Source: a bacterium
GTDB lineage: Bacteria; Patescibacteriota; Minisyncoccia; Moranbacterales; DUUL01
Direction of reading: 5' to 3'
DNA length: 9,602 nucleotides
Assembly (NCBI GenBank): GCA_030626045.1
Contig: DAOUPS010000029.1
Span: forward strand, 1-9,602
Shown: positions 5,652 through 9,602 of the stretch, piece after piece
Position numbering within the stretch: position 1 is the first letter of the stretch
Layout of the letters: each line of letters starts with the position of its first letter
Translations under genes and position numbers: made by a program
Notes under the pieces: generated by a model
The model's database searches: none
Seen by the model: only the letters and a program-made list of their open reading frames with translations
Told to the model about the DNA's origin: nothing

Positions 5652-6396
5652 GACGATCCCACAAAGATCTAAAGGTAAAATAAATTATTTGGGACATGGC
5701 AGAATCATTGATGAGAACGATTTTAATTTTTCCATTATCTTCCGACATTATTCCAATATTGTTGCCAAAAAGAACCAGTAAAGCCGGAATTTCAAAGTTT
5801 TTATCCAAAAAACGGAAATGGCGAAAATCACCAAGCCTTTCGCTAAATCTTTTTTTAAGAAGCAGTCTTTTGTCAGTGATAGCGTAAGAACTTGTTGTCT
5901 GTTTCATTCTTTTTAGTGTTAACAAGCGATAGAATCGATCTTCCCCGATAGCGGATAGCGCAATTTCAAGCGAGCCAATCCAGTAAATATCTTTCTTTTC
6001 TTCAATTATTTTATTCATAACAATTCGTAATCCCTCTTTGCCGCTATAATAATTCACTTGAGTATCAAAGCTGGCTTGCCGGGTGATTTTTTCCAATTGA
6101 GGAACCAGCTTGTCCGCGATCTTTTTATCTCGAATAATTTCTTCTTCTTTTTTCTCAATCAAATTTTTCAGCGCTTGCCGGGGAGGTATCGCGATAATAT
6201 ATTTTTTCTTTGCTTTGATTTTGTAAGCAATAATCCCTTTTTCTTTTAATTTTTCCAAATAAAAATAAACAGTGCTTCTTTTAACGCCGGTTTGTCTGGA
6301 AAGGCTGGCGGGAGTATTTAACTTGCCTTTCAAACAAGCCAAATAGATAGAGGACTCCTTCTCATCAAAATCCAATTTTTTCAGAAAATTTTCCAT
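5638..6396 (-). CDS. TrmB-family winged-helix transcriptional regulator
   Basis: 252 residues from the ATG at 6396. The N-terminal winged helix (about 1-75) has LKKLDFDEKESSIYLACLKG and ASLSRQTGVKRSTVYFYL (recognition helix), then EKLKEKGIIAY and the wing. A charged linker helix (about 75-110) leads into a TrmB-type sensor or effector domain, with NYYSGKEGLRIVMNKIIEE and DIYWIGS. TrmB proteins often bind sugars or other small ligands and repress or activate nearby genes. The start at M14 of the longest frame is chosen because the longer GTG start (6435) would lie inside a palindrome and adds residues outside the family pattern. It is divergent from the hotdog-like gene, with palindromes in the shared region, so it probably regulates itself and that gene. 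The ligand is unknown. Confidence 0.88.
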   Translation of the reverse strand: MENFLKKLDFDEKESSIYLACLKGKLNTPASLSRQTGVKRSTVYFYLEKLKEKGIIAYKIKAKKKYIIAIPPRQALKNLIEKKEEEIIRDKKIADKLVPQLEKITRQASFDTQVNYYSGKEGLRIVMNKIIEEKKDIYWIGSLEIALSAIGEDRFYRLLTLKRMKQTTSSYAITDKRLLLKKRFSERLGDFRHFRFLDKNFEIPALLVLFGNNIGIMSEDNGKIKIVLINDSAMSQIIYFTFRSLWDRLPKN

Positions 6397-6431
6397 CGTT
6401 GTTTTGTTAGTTAAAATGACGACATTTATTG

Positions 6432-6456
6432 ACACTATTTATATACTGAATAGTGT
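6432..6456. promoter_or_regulatory. Palindrome, probable TrmB operator overlapping its own promoter
   Basis: ACACTATT (6432-6439) and AATAGTGT (6449-6456) are perfect inverted arms around 9 bases. On the minus strand TATAAA (6444-6439) lies inside it and could be the TrmB -10 box. The symmetry, AT-rich core and position suit a dimeric winged-helix protein. That TrmB is the binder is inference. Confidence 0.5.
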
Positions 6457-6503
6457 TTTATTTTAGGGCATTTTTTCTAAGTTTACTCTATTTTTTATTT
6501 TTT

Positions 6504-6521
6504 GTCAAAACCGCTTTGACG
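6504..6521 (+). promoter_or_regulatory. Candidate -35 with second palindrome, upstream of the hotdog-like gene
   Basis: TTGACG (6516-6521) is a good -35, with TAAGCT 16 bases further on as a poor -10. It overlaps a second palindrome, GTCAAA (6504-6509) and TTTGAC (6515-6520), spaced by 5 bases. A regulator bound here would block polymerase. The sequence differs from the first palindrome, so a second factor is possible. Confidence 0.35.
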
Positions 6522-6624
6522 TATGAGTTAAATAAAATAAGCTGAAGATAGTCTGGTTCTTATCAAAAAAGCTACAAAGAGCGTAGAAATGCAGGTTAAA
6601 ACTTAAAAAGACAAGGAGACAAAA

Positions 6625-7047
6625 ATGGAAAAGTTTAACTGGAAAGAAGAAGGGATTAAGGTATTGCCCCCTATTTTCTTAGAGCCGGAGATTGAGATTT
6701 ATGATGAAGGAAAAAGAGCCGAGGGGAAATGTGTGTTTCCTTCGTCTGACCCGACAATAGCGGCAAGAGGCCATGTCAATGTAGCACATCTCCTATTCGC
6801 ACTGTGGAATATAAGCGCGGTGTTAACTCGTGTTTGGAAAGTAAAAGAAGTTCCGCGAGCATATAGTTTTAAAGGTGATGGAAGTGCAAACATCCCGCCT
6901 GATTCAGAAATTGATCTCATTTTCGAGATAGGAAAAATCATAATAAGAAAAGACTATGCCTATGGATGGGCAACCGGCCAATTCTTTTTGGAAAATAATA
7001 TGCTTGCGGATATTATGGTGAGATTTGCTCCCGAAAAAAAGCACTAA
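6625..7047 (+). CDS. Hotdog-fold-like protein (possible thioesterase/dehydratase relative)
   Basis: 140 residues, start fixed by AAGGAG (6613-6618), 6 bases before the ATG. There is no signal peptide or membrane helix. The pattern suggests a single hotdog domain: EGKCVFPSSDPTIAARGHVN (about 33-52), then a hydrophobic helix HLLFALWNISAVLTRVW (55-71), and strands such as SEIDLIFEIGKIIIRKD and GQFFLENNMLADIMVRFA (118-135). The RGHVNVAHLLFALWN segment recalls the GHFN..E...N pattern of FcoT-type acyl thioesterases, but the match is partial and no catalytic residue can be assigned with confidence; H50 is the best candidate. It would act on an acyl thioester in the cytoplasm if real. It is transcribed divergently from TrmB, which probably controls it, and is followed by a terminator. 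Confidence 0.7.
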   Translation: MEKFNWKEEGIKVLPPIFLEPEIEIYDEGKRAEGKCVFPSSDPTIAARGHVNVAHLLFALWNISAVLTRVWKVKEVPRAYSFKGDGSANIPPDSEIDLIFEIGKIIIRKDYAYGWATGQFFLENNMLADIMVRFAPEKKH

Positions 7048-7156
7048 GTTTCTCCCACTTCTCAACACTCAATTCCTGCGCTCCAGCGGTTGGCAAAATG
7101 CCGGCCGCTTTTAATTTTTCGGCATGGCGACGCGCACGTTCACTAGAATCAGCCAT
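7013..7156 (-). CDS. Possible 47-residue protein, or relic ORF, antisense to a terminator
   Basis: The frame begins at the ATG at 7156 with GGAAGAG about 8 bases upstream. It reads MADSSERARRHAEKLKAAG, then ILPTAGAQELSVEKWEKL and a short end, finishing inside the 3' end of the hotdog-like gene. The peptide is amphipathic and protein-like. Its middle, AEKLKAAGILPTAG, is encoded by the 44-bp repeat. The same frame in copy 1 also reads AEKLKAAGILPTAG and then stops soon after (VLS and stop). It may be a small gene, the decayed 3' part of a lost gene, or chance coding on a terminator. Higher GC at third positions than neighbouring genes is visible in the first 20 codons. Confidence 0.25.
   Translation of the reverse strand: MADSSERARRHAEKLKAAGILPTAGAQELSVEKWEKLSAFFREQISP
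7081..7124 (+). terminator. Intrinsic terminator within the 44-bp repeated sequence (copy 2)
   Basis: It is identical to 5608-5651 over all 44 bases, with the same 11-bp stem (7085-7095 with 7099-7109), AAA loop and T-rich tail. It lies 34 bases after the stop of the hotdog-like gene and would end its transcript. The flanks diverge at once on the right, but some similarity continues on the left (CAACACTCAATTC against CAGCACTTAACTC). Confidence 0.75.
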
Positions 7157-7210
7157 TTACAGCTCTTCCAAGTAAAAGTGTTAAAAGTGTTTAGACATTA
7201 TTTTTGCATC

Positions 7211-7238
7211 TTGTGCATCTAAAACTTTGTATTATACT
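7211..7238 (+). promoter_or_regulatory. Promoter for the 7278 gene
   Basis: TTGTGC (7211-7216) and TATACT (7233-7238) are separated by 16 bases. Initiation would be near 7245, giving a leader of about 33 bases. Just upstream are tandem direct repeats of AAAAGTGTT (7172-7189) and GCATCT around TGT (7206-7220), which could be protein-binding sites. Confidence 0.45.
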
Positions 7239-7277
7239 AAAGAGTGAACAATACATAACATTAGATAATATACACAT

Positions 7278-8030
7278 ATGAATAAAGCATTGAATAAATT
7301 TCCTTCTCCTGACCGGCAACGAGAACAAATTGATGATGATGAAAACAAAGAAAACAACATTGAACAGACACCCGAAAAAATTGAACAGCAACAGGGCTTA
7401 GGTGAGGCGTCTGAAGAACCGGCAATAGATCACGAGGGAGTTCGCGAGAAAGACAAAACTGCAATAGAATCCGCACAACGGGATCTTGAAGATGCCTTTG
7501 GCAGTGATCCGGAGCAACAAACGGAAACAGATGAAGAAATAATTGAAAAAGTGGATAAAAGAGTTGGTGAAACATTTGAGGAAGAAATTGAAAAAATTAA
7601 TAAAGCAGCTGAAGAAACAGTGGAGGGCTTTCCAGATAAATATCCGGAAAGCCTTGAAAGAGATATTGAGGCGATGGATCCTGAAACACAAGAATATCTT
7701 GAAGATATTAAAAGACAACAAGAGGCAGAATTCAAAGGACTTAATGCGGAAGAGATCATGTCAGGAGAATTGGGACCGGAAAAACAAAAAATGACGCGCT
7801 TCAAAAAAACTATGTTGGCTATAACCGCCGGAGCAATGCTTTGGATGTCTTCCAATGCTTTGCCGGAAATCGCGGAAGCTAAATCTTCAACTTATGGCAC
7901 TGAACGTGTAGTAAAAAAAGAAGTGAAGCGACTCCAAGGCTTACCGGTCAAAGAACTCAAGCACTTCAAGCAATCGTTAAAAAAACAAACAAATAGAATA
8001 TTCAAGACATTTCTTGATTCTTTGTTTTAA
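7278..8030 (+). CDS. Acidic protein with internal signal-peptide-like helix and basic tail
   Basis: 250 residues, family not recognised. Residues 1-170 are very acidic and Gln/Glu-rich, largely helical or disordered, with heptad-like stretches such as EEIIEKVDKRVGETFEEEI. Residues 172-202 look just like a signal peptide: MTRFKKTMLAIT, a hydrophobic stretch, and IAEAKSS with an AxA cut site. Residues 203-250 are strongly basic and amphipathic (VVKKEVKRLQGLPVKELKHF, then KQSLKKQTNRIFK). As one chain it would be a single-pass membrane protein with an acidic part inside and a basic tail outside, or the tail could be released. A second start at 7791 would give a small secreted basic protein of 79 residues. 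The ATG at 7278 lacks a Shine-Dalgarno site but follows a reasonable promoter. It lies 70 bases ahead of the 8101 gene on the same strand. Confidence 0.72.
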   Translation: MNKALNKFPSPDRQREQIDDDENKENNIEQTPEKIEQQQGLGEASEEPAIDHEGVREKDKTAIESAQRDLEDAFGSDPEQQTETDEEIIEKVDKRVGETFEEEIEKINKAAEETVEGFPDKYPESLERDIEAMDPETQEYLEDIKRQQEAEFKGLNAEEIMSGELGPEKQKMTRFKKTMLAITAGAMLWMSSNALPEIAEAKSSTYGTERVVKKEVKRLQGLPVKELKHFKQSLKKQTNRIFKTFLDSLF

Positions 8031-8100
8031 GTAATATCAAGAATGCAAATTCATTTCAGTGAAAAATGTATAACTGTCTAACGAAATAAGTCCAAGCCAC

Positions 8101-8370
8101 ATGAATAATCCAAAAGATATTATCCAAACAAACGTGCAAAATTCATCCCTTACTGATGAACAAAAGAGAATGTGGTCCGAATTTCTTGAAAATATTGATA
8201 ACGAGCTTGCCGCACCCATTGCTGAAACAATTGCAAGCGATGCGAATATATTGGGGTTGCTGACAAAAAATATTGAAGATAAAATTCAGGCACTGGCTTC
8301 TGAGAAAAATGGAGCCTGGGACAATGTTATTCAAGAAGAGAAAAAGATATTGAAAGATATCGACAAATAA
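8101..8370 (+). CDS. Small helical hypothetical protein
   Basis: 89 residues, cytoplasmic, with no hydrophobic segment. SSLTDEQKRMWSEFLENIDNELAAPI (about 15-40) and ILGLLTKNIEDKIQALASEK (about 50-69) suggest a helical bundle. The pattern LTDEQKxxW..FL followed by LLTxNIxxKxxAL is one I associate with small uncharacterised CPR proteins, but I cannot name a family. There is no clear Shine-Dalgarno site; the upstream gap of 70 bases holds ATTTCA/TGAAAAAT, a weak hairpin, and a poor TATAAC box near 8070. It is probably co-transcribed with the 7278 gene and is followed at once by a strong terminator region. The function is unknown. Confidence 0.68.
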   Translation: MNNPKDIIQTNVQNSSLTDEQKRMWSEFLENIDNELAAPIAETIASDANILGLLTKNIEDKIQALASEKNGAWDNVIQEEKKILKDIDK

Positions 8371-8371
8371 A

Positions 8372-8437
8372 CGGCTGTTAAAAAATCAAGGCGAGTTCAT
8401 TTAAATGAAATATGCGGCTTAACAGCCGCTGTTTTTT
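8372..8437 (+). terminator. Terminator with two competing hairpins
   Basis: The terminator hairpin is GCGGCT (8414-8419), loop TAAC, AGCCGC (8424-8429), followed by TGTTTTTT. The right arm also pairs perfectly with a distant arm, CGGCTGTTAA (8372-8381) with TTAACAGCCG (8419-8428), around 37 bases that hold a 14-base palindrome, TTCATTTAAATGAA. The two structures exclude each other. It begins 2 bases after the stop of the 8101 gene. Confidence 0.75.
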
Positions 8438-8527
8438 GAAAGTTAATCATTTTTGATCTTTCTGCTAAAAACACACGGTGTTCTTTGCTCATATTCTTTG
8501 TCCATGTTCTTTTTTCTTTTTGTGCGA

Positions 8528-8533
8528 TATAAT
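8528..8533 (+). promoter_or_regulatory. -10 box for the membrane protein at 8562
   Basis: A perfect TATAAT (8528-8533) with TGTTCT (8505-8510) as a poor -35 at 17 bases. Transcription from about 8540 leaves a leader of about 22 bases before ATG 8562 and rules out the upstream in-frame ATG at 8532, which overlaps the box. Confidence 0.5.
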
Positions 8534-8561
8534 GAAAGTACGATCATTTATAAAAATAAAA

Positions 8562-8921
8562 ATGAACTTAATGGATCTTTTTCACAAGCCCGATATCACA
8601 AAAGACAAAGAATATGAACAGAAAAAGAACGAGAGAGAACGTCAGGTTCAAACAGCCATGAATAATGTGCATGATGAGAAAAGGGGTAAAATTTTGTTTT
8701 GGATTATGTCCATGGCAGGTTTTTTAGCGCTCTTACTGATCTTTAATGCCAGAAATTTCTCTATTTGGTTCATTGTGTTATTATTTTTGTGGGGCGCGTA
8801 TCTTTTTAATATCCGACACTCACTCTCTATAGGAACATTCATATTTTCTAAGATGATCATCTTCGGAATCATCGTTCTTCTTCTATCCATTATGATCATT
8901 GCCACCGTGTTACCTGGCTAA
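8562..8921 (+). CDS. Three-helix small membrane protein
   Basis: 119 residues from the ATG at 8562 (8571 is also possible). Residues 1-43 are charged and cytoplasmic (MDLFHKPDITKDKEYEQKK and a run of Glu/Arg/Asn). Three hydrophobic helices follow at about 44-62, 66-85 and 95-117, joined by short loops (NARNFS and NIRHSLSIG). With the charged N-terminus inside, the C-terminus would be outside. I do not recognise a family; the length and helix spacing are common in small CPR membrane proteins and no enzyme motif is seen. Longer in-frame starts (8478, 8532) are rejected because they precede or overlap the -10 box. It is a single-gene unit between the terminator at 8372-8437 and the one at 8944-8974. 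Confidence 0.7.
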   Translation: MNLMDLFHKPDITKDKEYEQKKNERERQVQTAMNNVHDEKRGKILFWIMSMAGFLALLLIFNARNFSIWFIVLLFLWGAYLFNIRHSLSIGTFIFSKMIIFGIIVLLLSIMIIATVLPG

Positions 8922-8943
8922 TTCCGGTAATGTTGGAACAAGC

Positions 8944-8974
8944 AAAGAACTGTCCGTTACGGACAGTTCTTTTT
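8944..8974 (+). terminator. Strong intrinsic terminator
   Basis: AAAGAACTGTCCG (8944-8956) pairs perfectly with CGGACAGTTCTTT (8960-8972) around TTA, a 13-bp stem ending in a run of T. It lies 22 bases after the membrane protein stop. Because the stem begins with AAA and ends with TTT it could work on both strands, so it may also stop transcripts from the permease remnant. Confidence 0.85.
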
Positions 8975-8978
8975 ATAC

Positions 8979-9070
8979 AGATTATTTCCAAACTAGCTAT
9001 GTCGCGCGCGCAACATGGCTAGCTCCCTGCCTGCCGAAGACATTGGTCCCGCCTAGACGGGATTAGGAGA
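8979..9070 (+). repeat. Dispersed palindromic repeat, copy B (right end missing)
   Basis: It matches copy A at the left end (ATTATTTCCAAACTAGC against ATTGCTTCCAAACTAGC), in the hairpin (CTAGCTATGT at 8993-9002 with ACATGGCTAG at 9013-9022) and in the right block (GGTCCCGCCTAGACGGGAT with TTAGGAG). The final inverted end is absent; the element stops at the stop codon of the permease remnant. The right block can form a small hairpin, TCCCG with CGGGA. Confidence 0.65.
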
Positions 9071-9072
9071 TT

Positions 9073-9325
9073 CTATTCATAGCGCAAAACATCAAGAGCA
9101 TGTATTTTCGCGGCTCGATATGCAGGCATAATACCGGTCGCAAGCCCCAAAAATAAGATAAACGTAGCCAAAAAATAGCCTGGGATATATATGAAATCAC
9201 CCAATTGAACATCTTGTTTCGCGGCAAGATGAATAAAAAGTTTATCAATAAGAACACCAAACCCATTTTGAAACGTGTGAGTTCTTTTGCTATTTATGTA
9301 TAGTTGTGCGAATATAAACGATGTA
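9073..9325 (-). pseudogene. C-terminal remnant of an FtsX/MacB-type ABC transporter permease
   Basis: About 84 residues remain. The end is typical of these permeases: a membrane helix GYFLATFILFLGLATGIMP followed by AYRAAKIHALDVLRYE and a natural stop at 9073-9075, matching the family pattern GxxPAxxAxxxxPxxALRYE. The upstream part, TFQNGFGVLIDKLFIHLAAK and IYIPG, also looks like permease sequence. A whole permease of this kind is about 400 residues, so most of it is missing, and the N-terminal side joins repeat copy C at about 9325. Translation could only begin inside the repeat, without a ribosome site. Such permeases move peptides, lipids or other compounds across the membrane with a separate ATPase, which is not present here. 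It is best read as a dead gene fragment. Confidence 0.75.
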
Positions 9326-9419
9326 GAGATTGTTCCCAAGCTAGCCGCCTCATCGGTCTCGCCCGTACCGAGCGGCACGTTTGAGCGAACGGGCATTGGT
9401 CCGATTTAGAAACAATCCC
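9326..9419 (+). repeat. Dispersed palindromic repeat, copy C (diverged centre)
   Basis: The ends are inverted: GATTGTTCC (9328-9336) against GAAACAATC (9409-9417), 8 of 9 pairs. TTCCCAAGCTAGCC matches the left part of copies A and B, and GGGCATTGGTCCGATTTAG matches the right block of copy B (CATTGGTCCCGCCTAG). The centre differs and has its own pairings, GCCCGT (9361-9366 region) with ACGGGC and TCGGT with ACCGA. It joins the permease remnant on one side and the obg leader on the other. Confidence 0.65.
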
Positions 9420-9441
9420 ATATAAGGATTAAAGCACTTAA

Positions 9442-9602
9442 ATGCTTATAGACGATGTTTCAATTACCGTTTCCGCCGGGAATGGCGGAGATGGCTTAGT
9501 CTCATTCAACAAAAATAAAATGAGTTTGGGACCTACAGGAGGAGATGGAGGTAGCGGAGGAGATGTCTATTTCAAAGGAGTTTCCAATATTGGCGCTCTT
9601 TC
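9442..9602 (+). CDS. obg: Obg family GTPase, N-terminal part (continues past window)
   Basis: The first 53 residues of the Obg/CgtA GTPase, a ribosome-associated protein that takes part in late large-subunit assembly and stress control. The glycine-rich Obg domain is clear: MLIDDVSITVSAGNGGDGLVSF (in two parts, 1-22), then NKNKMSLGPTGGDGGSGGDV. In most bacteria this reads FxREKxxPxGGPDGGDGGxGG; the NKNKMSLGPTGG form is one I recall from Patescibacteria. The GTPase domain lies beyond the window, so its G motifs cannot be checked. The start at 9442 matches the family N-terminus. AAGGA at 9424-9428 is 13 bases upstream, a weak ribosome site. The leader includes or borders repeat copy C, so any promoter must lie within or just after the repeat. 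Confidence 0.93.
   Translation, partial: MLIDDVSITVSAGNGGDGLVSFNKNKMSLGPTGGDGGSGGDVYFKGVSNIGAL

Noticed and set aside
6397..6435. GTG start at 6435 for the TrmB regulator
   Set aside because: The GTG lies within the palindrome and next to the likely promoter; the family alignment begins at the ATG at 6396.
7543..7794. Lys-rich frame on the plus strand inside the 7278 gene
   Set aside because: It is the shifted reading of an acidic GAA/GAG-rich gene, which always yields lysine-rich frames; no ribosome site.
7398..7855. Minus-strand frames opposite the acidic 7278 gene
   Set aside because: Rich in Phe, Ser and Cys as expected for the complement of an acidic gene; no start signal.
8478..8561. 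Longer N-terminus (starts 8478 or 8532) for the three-helix membrane protein
   Set aside because: The segment covers the T-rich promoter region and -10 box; its hydrophobic, Cys/Phe-rich translation reflects pyrimidine-rich DNA.
9326..9396. A start codon at 9396 that would extend the permease remnant by 23 residues
   Set aside because: Those codons lie wholly inside repeat copy C, have no ribosome site and do not resemble permease sequence.
1..9602. CRISPR array, tRNA or rRNA
   Set aside because: No regularly spaced direct repeats, tRNA-like cloverleaf sequence or rRNA motif was seen on either strand. The dispersed repeats are too few and too widely spaced for a CRISPR.

Overview
The window looks like a chromosomal segment of an uncultivated Patescibacteria (CPR) bacterium, probably of the Parcubacteria/Moranbacteria type. 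The clues are an Obg N-terminus with the motif FNKNKMSLGPTGGDGG, a Mur ligase that begins directly at its ATP-binding domain, several small CPR-style proteins of unknown function, AT-rich intergenic DNA, and many starts without a Shine-Dalgarno site. I read these family resemblances from memory of sequence patterns; no search was run. TGA is not used as a sense codon in any gene I translated.

Layout. Positions 1-2571 (minus strand) look like a three-gene unit: an acidic coiled-coil protein of unknown function, a class I/II PLP aminotransferase, and a Mur ligase-like protein cut by the window edge. The last two overlap by 17 bases. The Mur-like protein has lost the P-loop glycine next to the ATP-binding lysine. 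Positions 2862-4792 (minus) hold an ECF sigma factor, a three-helix membrane protein with a DUF5666-like extracytoplasmic domain (a probable anti-sigma or sensor), and an exported coiled-coil protein with a His/Gly-rich tail. Together they resemble an envelope-stress module. Between 4803 and 5017 lie a 100-bp palindromic repeat, which forms the leader of the sigma gene, and a truncated relative of it.

Positions 5078-5575 (plus) encode a small membrane protein and a small unknown protein. A TrmB-type regulator (5638-6396, minus) is divergent from a hotdog-like protein (6625-7047, plus). The region between them has two separate palindromes. The two plus-strand genes on either side of TrmB end in the same 44-bp terminator-like sequence, identical in both copies. 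Positions 7278-8921 (plus) encode an acidic protein with an internal signal-peptide-like segment, a small helical protein and a three-helix membrane protein, separated by clear hairpins.

From 8979 to 9419, two copies of the palindromic repeat flank the last 80-odd codons of an ABC-transporter (FtsX/MacB-type) permease whose remainder is gone. The window ends in the start of obg. The most distinctive signals are the repeat family and the gene decay beside it, the altered Mur ligase, and the sigma/DUF5666/secreted-protein module.
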